64,000 bases of DNA from Paracoccaceae bacterium (GCA_020425085.1 JAGQRW010000007.1:868001-932000), one strand, 5' to 3'. Shown: positions 1-9,184, counted from the stretch's first letter. Translations and numbers: made by a program. Notes: a model not told the origin generated them from the letters alone.

Positions 1-39
1 CCTCCGTGTTGCTGGTATTGTCGTCGTTCGAGTTGTCAT
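1..39 (-). CDS. start of third gene of the phosphotransferase operon (partial)
   Basis: An ATG at 39 on the minus strand overlaps the TGA of the upstream ATP-binding subunit by four bases (ATGA), the usual sign of translational coupling. The frame stays open for 13 codons to the window edge. Only the N-terminal residues MTTRTTTIPATRR are visible, too few to identify a family. Known split PEP-synthase-like aryl phosphotransferases can carry a third subunit (a CBS-domain protein in phenylphosphate synthase), so that is one possibility, by inference only. Confidence 0.5.
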   Translation of the reverse strand, partial: MTTRTTTIPATRR

Positions 40-1121
40 TTTCCCAGTTTCACCCCGGTCAATATTGATGAAAGAATGTGATCCATCGCCGATGCGCCGG
101 GTTTGCTTTTCGGTTCGGGTTTGCGGTCGTTCCAGACGGTTTCCGGGCGGGCCTGCAGAATGAAGATGTTGCTGCCGGCGGGCATGTCGCTGTCGACGGC
201 CCATTCGATATCCATGGCGCGGCCATAGTGTTTTTCGATCGTCTTGCCCAGTTTTGCCAATTCGACGACTTCATCATCAAGAATCGACTGAACCTTCTGA
301 CGCTCGGCCGGAAGTTCGATGCATTTGGACGTATGGTTTTCGTGATCGACCACATAGGCAACCTCTTTACGGGTGATGGTTCTGGCAACCGTATCCAGTG
401 AAACCTTGTTGACCATGAATTCATCCGGGGTCACTTCGCCAGAAACCACGGCCTCGCCAAAGCCGAAGCTGGAATTGATCAGCATCATGGAATTGTCGCC
501 GTTTGCCGGGTTGATGGTGAACATCACGCCGGCGGCATGGGAATTCGCCATCTTCTGTATCCCGACGGAAATGGCGACATCCTTGTGGTCAAAACCGTTG
601 CGGATCCGATAGGCGATGGCGCGGGCGGTGAACAGCGAAGAAAAACACTTACGGGTATGCGCCAGAACGTCATCCACCCCGCGCACCCAGAGGAAGGTAT
701 CCTGCTGACCGGCAAAGCTGGCGCCGGGCAAATCTTCGGCCGTTGCCGAGGAACGAACCGCGACCGGCACCGCAGGGCGGCTGCAATGATTTGATAGCGA
801 GCGGTAGTGTTCGGCGATCTCATCCTCCAGTTCGATGGAAAATGCCGCCGCCTCGATCAGTTCGCGGATCCGGTCGCTGGCCCGGTCCTGGGCTTCGATG
901 TCGTCCTGTTTGAGGTCTTTCAGCAGGGCGAATATGTCATCGGAAATGCCCGCCTCGTCGATGAAGCGGGAATAGCCCTCGGTTGTCACGGCGAATCCGG
1001 GTGGTACGCGAATGCCGGCGTTTATCAACTCTCCCAGCGAGGCGCATTTGCCGCCTACCAGAGCTATATCTGATTTGGTGCACTGATCGAAACGGCAGAC
1101 CAGAGGTGGATGCTGCGACAT
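36..1121 (-). CDS. PEP synthase-like ATP-binding subunit of a split phosphotransferase
   Basis: This 361-residue protein corresponds to the N-terminal ATP-grasp domain (PPDK_N) of PEP synthase/pyruvate phosphate dikinase, without the swivelling His domain. Visible motifs are GGKCASLGELINAG near residue 23, the AVRSSATAEDLPGASFAGQQ loop in the first half, and the closing MDIEWAVDSD...FILQARPET near residue 325. It should use ATP to phosphorylate the His of the partner encoded just upstream. The start is the ATG at 1121, preceded by GGAGGAAC; a longer frame to 1313 exists but runs back into the upstream gene. Free-standing N-terminal subunits of this kind occur in phenylphosphate synthase and in 4-methylphenyl phosphate synthase (CreI). 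A general PEP synthase would be one fused chain of about 800 residues. The substrate is not known from the sequence. Confidence 0.85.
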   Translation of the reverse strand: MSQHPPLVCRFDQCTKSDIALVGGKCASLGELINAGIRVPPGFAVTTEGYSRFIDEAGISDDIFALLKDLKQDDIEAQDRASDRIRELIEAAAFSIELEDEIAEHYRSLSNHCSRPAVPVAVRSSATAEDLPGASFAGQQDTFLWVRGVDDVLAHTRKCFSSLFTARAIAYRIRNGFDHKDVAISVGIQKMANSHAAGVMFTINPANGDNSMMLINSSFGFGEAVVSGEVTPDEFMVNKVSLDTVARTITRKEVAYVVDHENHTSKCIELPAERQKVQSILDDEVVELAKLGKTIEKHYGRAMDIEWAVDSDMPAGSNIFILQARPETVWNDRKPEPKSKPGASAMDHILSSILTGVKLGK

Positions 1122-1153
1122 GTGTTCCTCCACAGTATTTGGAGATTTCCGGG

Positions 1154-1184
1154 TTTCCGGCGGGCAATCGGTGCCCGCCGGAGA
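1154..1184 (-). promoter_or_regulatory. strong intercistronic hairpin
   Basis: Between the two phosphotransferase genes, CCGGCGGGCA (1157-1166) pairs perfectly with TGCCCGCCGG (1172-1181) around a 5-nt loop, and flanking bases extend the stem. No T-run follows on the coding strand, so it reads better as an mRNA-stabilising or processing hairpin that sets different subunit levels than as a full terminator. Confidence 0.5.
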
Positions 1185-1198
1185 TCTGTGCATGCGGA

Positions 1199-3031
1199 TC
1201 AGATAAGTTCGACCTCTCCGGTTGATCCGTTGACCCTGATCATGTCGCCGGTCTTGACGATCTTGGTGCCGGTGCCGGTGCCGACCACCGCTGGCATGCC
1301 GTATTCGCGGCATACGATGGCGGCATGGCTCATGATCCCGCCGACATCGGTGACGCAGGCCTTGATCTTGACAAATGCCGGGGCCCAGGATGGTGACGTT
1401 GTCGGCGAAACAAGGATTTCCCCTTCTTTCAGGTCACCGATTTCCTTGACCGTCCGACAGACACGCGCCGGACCTTCGACCGAACCGGGACTTGCGGCAA
1501 AGCCTTTGAACAGCGAAATGTTGTCGTTGTCGGCAACATCGGACCAGTTGGCCAGCGACTCGTTGGTGACGCCCCAAAGTACCACGGTAAACGGTTCCTG
1601 AATGACCTCGGGCGCCGGTCCTAGTGCGGGTGGGGGGGTCCATTCCTGAAACTTTTTCATCACCCCCTTGCGCCACTCGATTTCCTTGGGCCATACCAGC
1701 GGCCCGCGCGGTTTCACTCCGGTTGCCCAGGCGGTGGTCAGATCCCAAAGGGCATCCTTGATCTCGCTTTTCTTCAAGAGCCAGATGTCTTCCGCATCCT
1801 TCAGGAAACCGTGTTCGTGCATGATCGCCGCGAATTCCCGGATCTTGTTCCAGAAAATCGAATGGAACCAGTGTTCAACATAGAACAGGTGGTTTTCGAC
1901 ATAGGGAAACACCGTCTTGGCAACCCCCAGCAACTGATCAAAGGCCTGGCGATCCTCATCCGTGGTGATCAGATCACGATATTCCTTGGTGATGCGATCC
2001 CGTTCGGCGGCGATTTCCGCCATTGGGCGATCAATGCTGGCGCCGCTGTTCAGCTTGTCGATATAGGTGCAGATGGCGTTCAGCGGCACATCCAGATCGT
2101 CGTTCCAGGACCGGTCGTGATGAAACCAACCGGTGCCGGTGGACACATGAAACCAGGGATAACGCGCCGCTTCCAGTGCTTCCAGCCAGGACTTGCCGGC
2201 ATTGTTTGTTGCCAGTTTGGCGGCAACGGTTGCATAGTCCCGGCTGGATTTCAGCGTTTCGGCCACGCCAAGATCAATCGCCTTGCGGGCCAGATTTTTC
2301 AGTTCGTCGTCGGGGCGATACATGATCACGTCGATGCCGGAAATCATCTGCGTTACCCGCTGCATCGGAATGTCCGGCCACAGTTTCTGGCAATGCCCCA
2401 TGAAGGTGACGTATGCGGCATATCCCAAATTGAGGAATTCAAAATGGTACTGCCAACAGCGAATGCCCAGATCAATCACCGAGTCATATGATCTCAACAG
2501 GTGATAGCCCGACGATTCACCGATGCCGTCCTTGACAAAGGATATATCTTCGAGCTTTGGCAAAACCGGAACATTGACCGCCTCAAGTTCGGCGATGGTG
2601 GACTTCATCTTGTCCACCCACTTGGCCTCAAGCACGTCCCAGTTTTCATAGTAATACCCGGCGCGCTCGGTGAAATCCGGAACCCTGGCGCCGATTTCCT
2701 CGGGATCCTTCACTGGAACCGGGGAAATATAGACATAGCCATTCTTCATCCGGTGATCGACGCCCATTACCGGTGGAATGGAAAAAATCCGGTGGCTGTA
2801 CTGGGAAAGCCCCAGAAACCAGGCCTCATCCCATATGGTATCGAACGGATAAAGCGGTTCCGGATAGTGCAGGCCGTCATAAAACCAGAAGGTTTCCTCT
2901 TCGTATTTCTTGCGTTCCGGGTCATCGGTGGTAAATTCATACTGGTAAGGATACATCCTTTCCCAGCCCTCGGTGCCGGGGATCGTCTCCAGTTCATGCG
3001 GATTGGGGAATTGTTTTCCGTTATCAGACAT
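1199..3031 (-). CDS. PEP-utilising (phospho-His) subunit of a split phosphotransferase
   Basis: This 610-residue protein ends in the PEP-utilising mobile domain. The motif GGIMSHAAIVCREYGMPAVVG places the phospho-acceptor His at about residue 569. The first 480 residues are rich in Trp, Tyr and His and resemble the large subunit of phenylphosphate synthase and CreH-type proteins rather than a PEP synthase barrel. The ATG at 3031 has GGGAGGATG just upstream. It is first in a leftward operon with the ATP-binding subunit and a third gene, and a XylR/DmpR-type activator is divergently encoded. Known relatives phosphorylate phenol or p-cresol, so an aromatic or other hydroxylated substrate is likely but unproven. 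A rifampicin-phosphotransferase-like role is less likely because that enzyme is a single fused chain. Confidence 0.8.
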   Translation of the reverse strand: MSDNGKQFPNPHELETIPGTEGWERMYPYQYEFTTDDPERKKYEEETFWFYDGLHYPEPLYPFDTIWDEAWFLGLSQYSHRIFSIPPVMGVDHRMKNGYVYISPVPVKDPEEIGARVPDFTERAGYYYENWDVLEAKWVDKMKSTIAELEAVNVPVLPKLEDISFVKDGIGESSGYHLLRSYDSVIDLGIRCWQYHFEFLNLGYAAYVTFMGHCQKLWPDIPMQRVTQMISGIDVIMYRPDDELKNLARKAIDLGVAETLKSSRDYATVAAKLATNNAGKSWLEALEAARYPWFHVSTGTGWFHHDRSWNDDLDVPLNAICTYIDKLNSGASIDRPMAEIAAERDRITKEYRDLITTDEDRQAFDQLLGVAKTVFPYVENHLFYVEHWFHSIFWNKIREFAAIMHEHGFLKDAEDIWLLKKSEIKDALWDLTTAWATGVKPRGPLVWPKEIEWRKGVMKKFQEWTPPPALGPAPEVIQEPFTVVLWGVTNESLANWSDVADNDNISLFKGFAASPGSVEGPARVCRTVKEIGDLKEGEILVSPTTSPSWAPAFVKIKACVTDVGGIMSHAAIVCREYGMPAVVGTGTGTKIVKTGDMIRVNGSTGEVELI

Positions 3032-3528
3032 CGCACATCCTCCCTTTAAAGATGCTGGTGCAAGTTCTGATGACGGTGCAGTCAGACTCGCACATTGTTT
3101 ACACTTATTGGCCGTCCCTGACTGTTAATCAGCTGGTGACGGCTGTTGTTCAGTTGGCGACACTCCCAAAGGGAAAGCAGAAAAATATTTCACCTGTCTG
3201 TTTCGATGCAAAACGGTACTAAAATGCGTTGCCTTTAAATCCGGATACTCCACAAACCCTGCGCAGTGCCGACTTGACGATATGCTGAGGTCATTTTTCG
3301 GTCAACAAGCACGACCTGCGACCTTTTTTCACCGAAAAAATATTCCATCATAAGTTATTGAAATATAATGTAAATATTATGGATTTTTCTAAAATCCCCA
3401 TTGGTTGTGGGAAATTTGGTTTGGCGGATGGGTAAAAAACTTTATCAATAGATTAACAAATTGACAGGGCAATAAAGGCCATGTGATGATTTGATAAATA
3501 CGCAACCTGCCCAGGGAAACCGCATCCA
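3032..3528. promoter_or_regulatory. divergent control region of the phosphotransferase locus
   Basis: This 497-bp gap separates the phosphotransferase operon (leftward) from its presumed activator (rightward). The stretch at about 3300-3480 is clearly AT-richer than the surrounding genes. I looked on both strands for a -24/-12 element (GG, ten bases, GC in TGGCAC/TTGC context) and found no convincing match. The nearest, around 3302-3322 on the minus strand, has the wrong spacing. No ORF with gene-like composition was seen. Confidence 0.5.
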
Positions 3529-5328
3529 ATGCCGCAAAAGACCTCGACTCATGCCAGTTCCCACAAGAAACCTGACAAACGGATGCTGCCCGGAAGGGTG
3601 ACCCTGACCGAAGGCAAGGCCGGCAAACAGTTTCCCGGCATTGACGATCTGGTATCCAAGCTGCGGTTTTCGGTCAAGGACGGGCAGATATGGTTCGATA
3701 CCCAGCGGGTCACCCTTATTCATCTGTCGACCCTGACCGCACTTCGCCATGAACTGATCAATTCGCTCGGCAAAAACAAGGCGCGGGGATTTCTGACCCG
3801 GATGGGGTGGGAATCGGGTGCCCGCGATGCCCATATGGCGCGCCGGACGCATGCAGGCAGCCGGTTTTCCGATCAGTTTCTGGTTGGCCTTCAGTTGCGT
3901 CGCTTGCAGGGCGTTGCCGATACAAGGGTGATCGACTTTGAGGCCGATCTGAAATCGGGGCATTTCTTTGCCGATTTCTCCTGGCCGGAATCCTTTGAAG
4001 CCAAGGCACATGTTTCTGCCTATGGGGTTTCCGACAGCCCCGTCTGCTGGCTTCAGATCGGCTATTATTGCGGATATTCCTCGACCCTGATGGGGCGCAC
4101 CATCCTTTTTCATGAGGTCGAATGCATGGCCTCGGGCGGCAGCCGTTGCCGGATCGTCGGCAAGCCGCTTCAGGAATGGGGCAGGGAAAGCGATGAATTC
4201 GACGATGCCTTCTCGTTTCTCAGACCGGAACCGTTCGTGAACCAGTTTGACGAACATCCCCCCAGAACCAGCTTTCTGCAAAAAGCCCCCGAACGCACCG
4301 GCGATCTGGCAAACCTGCCCAGCAACCTGATCGGGGTTTCCGCCGGTTTCACCGCCGCCTGTTATCTGCTCAAGAAAGTTGTCCCAACCGGTGCCACGGT
4401 TCTGTTTCACGGTGAAACCGGGGTTGGCAAGGAAGTGTTTGCAAGGACCCTGCACCATATCAGCCCGCGCGCCGATCGGCCGTTTGTCGCGGTGGATTGC
4501 GCCGCGATTTCCGATGATCAGTTTGATAGCGAGATGTTCGGGGTCGCGGATGGCGCCTTTGGCGGTGCAACGACCATGCGGCCGGGTCGATTTGAACGGG
4601 CGGATGGCGGGACATTGTTTCTGGATGAGGTGGACAGCCTTTCACTGGCCTCGCAACTCAAGCTTCTGCGCGCCGTTCAGGACAAGGAGGTCGAGCGGAT
4701 TGGCGACACCAGGGTGACCAAGGTCGATGTCCGGATCATTTCCGCCACCAGTATTGATCTGCACCAGGCGGTGGCGAACGGCAGTTTTCGCCGCGATCTG
4801 CTTTACCGTTTACATGTGTTCCCGATCCATCTGCTGCCGCTGCGCGAGCGGCGTGACGACATTCCGTTGCTGATGGATCATTTTCTGGCCAGATTTGCCA
4901 AGCAACACGGCAAGAAAACCCCGGGCTTTACCTCGCGCGCGGTCGAGATGTTGTATACCTATGACTATCCCGGCAATGTGCGCGAGCTTGAAAACCTGAT
5001 CGAACGGGCGGTTATTCTGTGCGATCAGGACGAACCGATTGATCCTGGTCATCTGTTTACCTCGGACAGTCAGATGCAACCGGTGCTGATGACCCTTGGC
5101 AAAACCGGCGAACTGGCAGCCGAGTTGCGCGAAAGTGGCAGCGGGCATCAGGATTTCGACAAGGCGATCGACGGCTTTCTGGAAAAGGGTGTGTCGTTGA
5201 AGGATGTCGAAAACCACATTCTTGAACGCGCGGTAGAGCAATCCGAGGGGAATCTGGCCGAAGCTGCCCGGCGTCTTGGCCTTACCCGGCCGCAACTGGC
5301 GTATCGGCTGAAAAAGGCGCAGGATTGA
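3529..5328 (+). CDS. XylR/DmpR-type AAA+ transcriptional activator with altered GAFTGA loop
   Basis: A 599-residue enhancer-binding protein with the XylR/DmpR layout: XylR_N sensor (about residues 35-150), V4R effector-binding domain (about 150-220, with YYCGYSSTLMGR and VECMASGGSRCRIVG), AAA+ domain (about 265-430) and a C-terminal Fis-type helix-turn-helix (AEAARRLGLTRPQLAYRLKK). Walker A is GETGVGKE (295-302) and Walker B ends in LFLDE (363-367). Homologues sense phenols or toluenes and activate sigma-54 promoters. Here the sigma-54-contacting loop reads GAFGGA (342-347), so the Thr is replaced by Gly. It lies divergent from the phosphotransferase operon and is its likely regulator. The RBS is weak (AGGGAAA). 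Confidence 0.9.
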   Translation: MPQKTSTHASSHKKPDKRMLPGRVTLTEGKAGKQFPGIDDLVSKLRFSVKDGQIWFDTQRVTLIHLSTLTALRHELINSLGKNKARGFLTRMGWESGARDAHMARRTHAGSRFSDQFLVGLQLRRLQGVADTRVIDFEADLKSGHFFADFSWPESFEAKAHVSAYGVSDSPVCWLQIGYYCGYSSTLMGRTILFHEVECMASGGSRCRIVGKPLQEWGRESDEFDDAFSFLRPEPFVNQFDEHPPRTSFLQKAPERTGDLANLPSNLIGVSAGFTAACYLLKKVVPTGATVLFHGETGVGKEVFARTLHHISPRADRPFVAVDCAAISDDQFDSEMFGVADGAFGGATTMRPGRFERADGGTLFLDEVDSLSLASQLKLLRAVQDKEVERIGDTRVTKVDVRIISATSIDLHQAVANGSFRRDLLYRLHVFPIHLLPLRERRDDIPLLMDHFLARFAKQHGKKTPGFTSRAVEMLYTYDYPGNVRELENLIERAVILCDQDEPIDPGHLFTSDSQMQPVLMTLGKTGELAAELRESGSGHQDFDKAIDGFLEKGVSLKDVENHILERAVEQSEGNLAEAARRLGLTRPQLAYRLKKAQD

Positions 5329-5343
5329 TTGCGACTGCCATGG

Positions 5344-5360
5344 CCGGCTGGCACAGCCGG
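5344..5360. terminator. hairpin between convergent genes
   Basis: CCGGCTG (5344-5350) and CAGCCGG (5354-5360) form a perfect 7-bp stem with a GCA loop in the short gap between the activator gene and the convergent amidohydrolase gene. There is no T-run, so terminator function is tentative. Confidence 0.3.
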
Positions 5361-5407
5361 TGCCAACCTTGGTCTTTGCTGGTCAACCCGTTTCCGTCAT
5401 CCGGTCA

Positions 5408-6847
5408 TCAAGGTTCAATCCAGTCGGCCACCAGATCGCCAATTTGTGCGCGTTCGATCAACTGGCGTGAGGCTTGCAGACAATCGGCGATCACCTTGTC
5501 CTGATCGACCCGTGTCGAACGGCCGTTTTCCACTACTACCTCGCCATTGACCACCACATGGCGCACGTCGGATCCCATGGTCGAAAGGGTAAGACAGCAG
5601 ACCGGGCGATGCGCCGGCTGGTGGTGAATGCCGCCAAGGTCAACCACGGTCATGTCCGCCAGCGCGCCCTGCTTCAGCGTGCCGACGTTCCGGCGCAGCA
5701 TTCGCCCGCCGTTGCGTGTTGCCATCGTCAGTACCAGTTCGGAACTGGTGGCGTCCGGCTTCAGCTCGCGCAACCGTTGCAGCACCTGTGCCGATTTCAT
5801 TGATTCAAACATGTTGAGGCCAACGCAAGCGGTGCCGTCGGTTCCCAGTGCCACATTGACGCCCGCCTCCATCAGCGGCCCGAGCGGCAGGATTCCCGAG
5901 GCCAGATACTGATTGCAGACCGGATTGTGAATCACATGCGCCTTGGCCGCGCCCAGCATCTCGATTTCTTCGGCATCGAACCAGATGCCGTGCGCCAGTG
6001 TGATGCGGTCATCCAGAATGCCCTGATCATGCAGCCATCTGGCTGGGCGAACGCCATGGACCGACTGAAAGATATCGACCTCGAATTTCGATTCGCTGCA
6101 ATGCGCCTGCCAGCCGAGGTCAAATTCAGCCGCCAGTTCGTGACAGGCGACCATCAGGTCAGGATCGACATAGACGACGTTCAATGGCATCGGCCAGACC
6201 TCGACCAGCCCGCCTTTGGGCCGGGCCTTGATGCAGGCGCGGGTAATCTCCAGCTCCTCAGCGGCGGAGTACTGAAACAGTCGAGCGTCCGATTGCATGC
6301 GCCGCCCACCCTCGACCATCGGGCCATAGATGCCGCGCGCCACGACGCCGCGCACGCCGACCTCGGCCATCGCATCGGCCACGCCCAGGATGGTCGCTTC
6401 ATCGACCGGCGCATAATGGTTGTCGACCAAGGTGGTCGTGCCGCTGAGAAGCGAGTTCAGCGCCGCCATCCTGACCGTCGCCACCGCGTCAGCAGGGCTG
6501 ATATTGGCCGATAGTGGCATCATGAATTTGGCCAGCCACGGCAAAAGCGACAAGCCATCGCCAAGGGTCTTGCCAAGGCTCTGGAAGAGGTGGGTATGGC
6601 TGTCGATCAGGCCGGGGATCATCACCTGCCCGGAAAAATCGACCTTGCGCCTTGCCACTGCAAAATGGTTGTCGACGTCATCAGCCTTGCCGATCCAGAT
6701 GATTTCATTGCCCAGAACCGCAATCGCTGCGTTGCGAATATAGGGATTGGCGGGATCAAGCGTGACGATATCGCCGCCGGAAAATATCAGGTCGGCCTTT
6801 GGTTTGCCTTCTGGCATATGCCTGAACCTTCTGTTGTTGAAATCCAT
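5408..6847 (-). CDS. amidohydrolase, purine/SAH deaminase-like
   Basis: A 479-residue metal-dependent amidohydrolase of the AtzA/TrzN/SAH-deaminase group. Metal-site motifs are visible: PGLIDSHTHLFQ, the central QAHCSES, LAHGIWFDAEEI and the catalytic-Asp region LGTDGTACVGLNMF. The gene begins 11 bp after xdhB ends, so it is probably third in the xdhA-xdhB operon. Deamination of a purine or purine-like compound feeding the hydroxylase is a reasonable inference, for example guanine to xanthine, although the sequence is not of the classic guanine deaminase type. A second possible start is the ATG at 6817, with AGAAGG upstream; the longer form has GGCGGAC close to the ATG. Confidence 0.8.
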   Translation of the reverse strand: MDFNNRRFRHMPEGKPKADLIFSGGDIVTLDPANPYIRNAAIAVLGNEIIWIGKADDVDNHFAVARRKVDFSGQVMIPGLIDSHTHLFQSLGKTLGDGLSLLPWLAKFMMPLSANISPADAVATVRMAALNSLLSGTTTLVDNHYAPVDEATILGVADAMAEVGVRGVVARGIYGPMVEGGRRMQSDARLFQYSAAEELEITRACIKARPKGGLVEVWPMPLNVVYVDPDLMVACHELAAEFDLGWQAHCSESKFEVDIFQSVHGVRPARWLHDQGILDDRITLAHGIWFDAEEIEMLGAAKAHVIHNPVCNQYLASGILPLGPLMEAGVNVALGTDGTACVGLNMFESMKSAQVLQRLRELKPDATSSELVLTMATRNGGRMLRRNVGTLKQGALADMTVVDLGGIHHQPAHRPVCCLTLSTMGSDVRHVVVNGEVVVENGRSTRVDQDKVIADCLQASRQLIERAQIGDLVADWIEP

Positions 6848-6858
6848 TTGTCCGCCAG

Positions 6859-9168
6859 CTAGCGGCTGAGCGCCAGCAAAATCCGTTCCGGAGTGGCCGG
6901 CGCGTCGATGGCGGCAGCGCCTGGCTGAACCGCGGCGATGGCATCCGAGATTGCCGCGAATACCGAGATGCCAAGACAGAAGGGCGGTTCGCCGATCGCC
7001 TTGGAATGAAAGATCGAATCTTCGATATTGCTGGTCCAGTCAACGAATTTCATCCTGAGATCGTCCGGCCGATCGCTGATGGCCGGGATCTTGTAGGTGG
7101 ATGGCGCATGGGTCAGCAACCGGCCCTGATCATTCCAGACCACTTCTTCGGTGGTCAGCCAGCCCATGCCTTGCACGAATCCCCCCTCTAGCTGGCCGTA
7201 ATCAATCGCCGGGTTCAGGGATTTGCCGACATCGTGCAGGATATCCACCCGCGCCACCTTGTTTTCGCCGCTGAGCGTGTCGATCACCACTTCGGCCACG
7301 GCGGCCCCAAAGACATAATAACGATGCGGCTCACCGGTCATCGCCACCGGGTCATAGATGCTCTGCTCGGTGCGGTAATAGCCGGCTGCCGACAGCGATA
7401 CGCGCTTGAAAAAGGCCATGCCTGCCAGTTCGCCAAAGCTGATTTCCTGATTGCCAACGCGCACGCGGTTCGGCAGGAATTCGATATGCTCATCAGAAAC
7501 GCTGTATTCATCCATCAGGAAATCAACCAGCCGCGCCTTGATCTCCAGAGCGGCGTTTCTTGCCGCCCCGGCATTCAGATCGGTTCCGGACGAGGCCGCT
7601 GTACCGATGGTGTTCGGCACCTTTTCCGTGGTGGTGGCGGAAATGCGGATATGGTCGATATCCACCTGCAACACCTCGGCCACCACTTGCGCCACCTTGA
7701 TATGCAGCCCCTGTCCCATCTCGGTGCCGCCATGGTTGAGATGGATCGAGCCGTCCTTGTAGACATGCAAAAGTGCGCCGCCCTGATTGAGGAAACTGGT
7801 TCCAAAGCCCGCGCCATACTTGATCGGCGTAAGCGCCAGCCCCTTTTTCAGAAACGGTGAGGTGGCGTTGAAATTGTCGATTTCCCGGCGTCTGGTCGCG
7901 TAATCGGCGGATTGTTCGATTTCGTCCACCAGACGGTTGAGGTCGGTATGGTTGATCCTGGCGTTGAACGGCGTGGTGTCGCGCCCTTTAGCGGCATAGA
8001 AATTCGCCCGGCGCACCGCCAGCGGATCCAGCCCCAACCAGCGCGCGATCCGGTCCAGAATGCTTTCGATCACAAGAAATCCCTGCGGCGTACCAAAGCC
8101 GCGAAATGCCACGGCGGAAACCGTATGGGTTTTCCAGTAGTGACAGGTGGTGCGCAAATCACTGATGTAATAACAGTTGTCGATGTGAAAGGCAGCGCGG
8201 GCCAGAACCTCGGTCGTCTGGTCAAGGGAGTTGCCGCAGCGGGGGTGAAAATCGACCTCCAGCCCGTTGATGCGTCCGCTTGCATCAAACCCGACGCTGA
8301 AATCGGAAAAGAATTCGTGCCGCTTGCCCGTCATCTTCATATCGTCGTCGCGGTCCAGCCTGACCTTGCAGGGATGCCCGGTGACGCTGGCCGCGATGGC
8401 TGCAATGGCGGCGAAATGTGTCGCCAGGGTTTCCTTGCCGCCAAAACCACCGCCAAGGCGGCGCACTTCGACCGCGACCATGTTGGATGGCAGATCCAGA
8501 ATTCGCGCCACCAGCGATTGCACCGCAGACGGATCCTGGGTCGAACTGTAAAGCAGCACCTCGCCATCCTCTTTCGGGATGGCCAGCGAAATCTGGGTTT
8601 CCAGATAGAAATGCTCCTGCGCGCCGCTGACGAAACGGCCCGACATCTGGTGTTCCGATTGCCGAATGGCCGTCGCCGCATCGCCGCGCGACAGGGTGCG
8701 CGGGGCAAGATGGGTCGAGCCGGCCTTTTGCGCCTGTTCCACCGTCAGGATCACCGGCAGTTCCTGATATTCCACCACCGCCAGTTTCGCCGCATCCCGC
8801 GCCAAGGCGATGCTATCGGCGACAATGGCATAGATCACCTGACCGGCGAATTCCACCAGATCACCGGCAAACACCCGGTCGTCACCGAGACCGGCATGGC
8901 CCCAGTCATTGGTGCCGGCAATATCATCAGCGGTCAAAACCGCGACGACCCCGGCAAAGCTCCGAACCGCCGAAAGGTCGAGCCGGGTGATCCTGGCATG
9001 TGCCTTGTCACTGGAAACCGGCAACACATGCAACAGGCCGCCGGGTTCGGGCATGTCGTCGATATAGACTGCCTTGCCGGTGACGTGTTTGGCGCCGCTG
9101 TCATGGGCCAGCCGCTCGCGGATGCCGCCGATAATGCGATCGCTGTCGGTATCTGCCTTGATGTTCAC
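6859..9168 (-). CDS. xdhB: xanthine dehydrogenase, molybdopterin-binding subunit
   Basis: A 769-residue large subunit of bacterial xanthine dehydrogenase that oxidises hypoxanthine and xanthine to urate with the XdhA subunit. It starts GIRERLAHDSGAKHVTGKAVYIDD, as in XdhB, and carries the Moco-contact segments RRLGGGFGGKE and VAFRGFGTPQG and the catalytic-Glu motif IGEPPFCLGISVF near the C-terminus. I chose the GTG at 9168 because AGGAGG lies six bases upstream and the N-terminus then matches the family. The open frame continues to 9267 but overlaps xdhA. It follows xdhA by 16 bp. The Moco-insertion chaperone gene xdhC, often the next gene, is not present here. Confidence 0.93.
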   Translation of the reverse strand: MNIKADTDSDRIIGGIRERLAHDSGAKHVTGKAVYIDDMPEPGGLLHVLPVSSDKAHARITRLDLSAVRSFAGVVAVLTADDIAGTNDWGHAGLGDDRVFAGDLVEFAGQVIYAIVADSIALARDAAKLAVVEYQELPVILTVEQAQKAGSTHLAPRTLSRGDAATAIRQSEHQMSGRFVSGAQEHFYLETQISLAIPKEDGEVLLYSSTQDPSAVQSLVARILDLPSNMVAVEVRRLGGGFGGKETLATHFAAIAAIAASVTGHPCKVRLDRDDDMKMTGKRHEFFSDFSVGFDASGRINGLEVDFHPRCGNSLDQTTEVLARAAFHIDNCYYISDLRTTCHYWKTHTVSAVAFRGFGTPQGFLVIESILDRIARWLGLDPLAVRRANFYAAKGRDTTPFNARINHTDLNRLVDEIEQSADYATRRREIDNFNATSPFLKKGLALTPIKYGAGFGTSFLNQGGALLHVYKDGSIHLNHGGTEMGQGLHIKVAQVVAEVLQVDIDHIRISATTTEKVPNTIGTAASSGTDLNAGAARNAALEIKARLVDFLMDEYSVSDEHIEFLPNRVRVGNQEISFGELAGMAFFKRVSLSAAGYYRTEQSIYDPVAMTGEPHRYYVFGAAVAEVVIDTLSGENKVARVDILHDVGKSLNPAIDYGQLEGGFVQGMGWLTTEEVVWNDQGRLLTHAPSTYKIPAISDRPDDLRMKFVDWTSNIEDSIFHSKAIGEPPFCLGISVFAAISDAIAAVQPGAAAIDAPATPERILLALSR

Positions 9169-9184
9169 CTGCACCCTCCTGATT

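Noticed and set aside
3032-3528. Sigma-54 (-24/-12) promoter for the phosphotransferase operon
   Set aside because: Searched by eye on both strands; candidate GG and GC pairs had wrong spacing (8 or 11 bases instead of 10) or lacked the TGGC/TTGC context.
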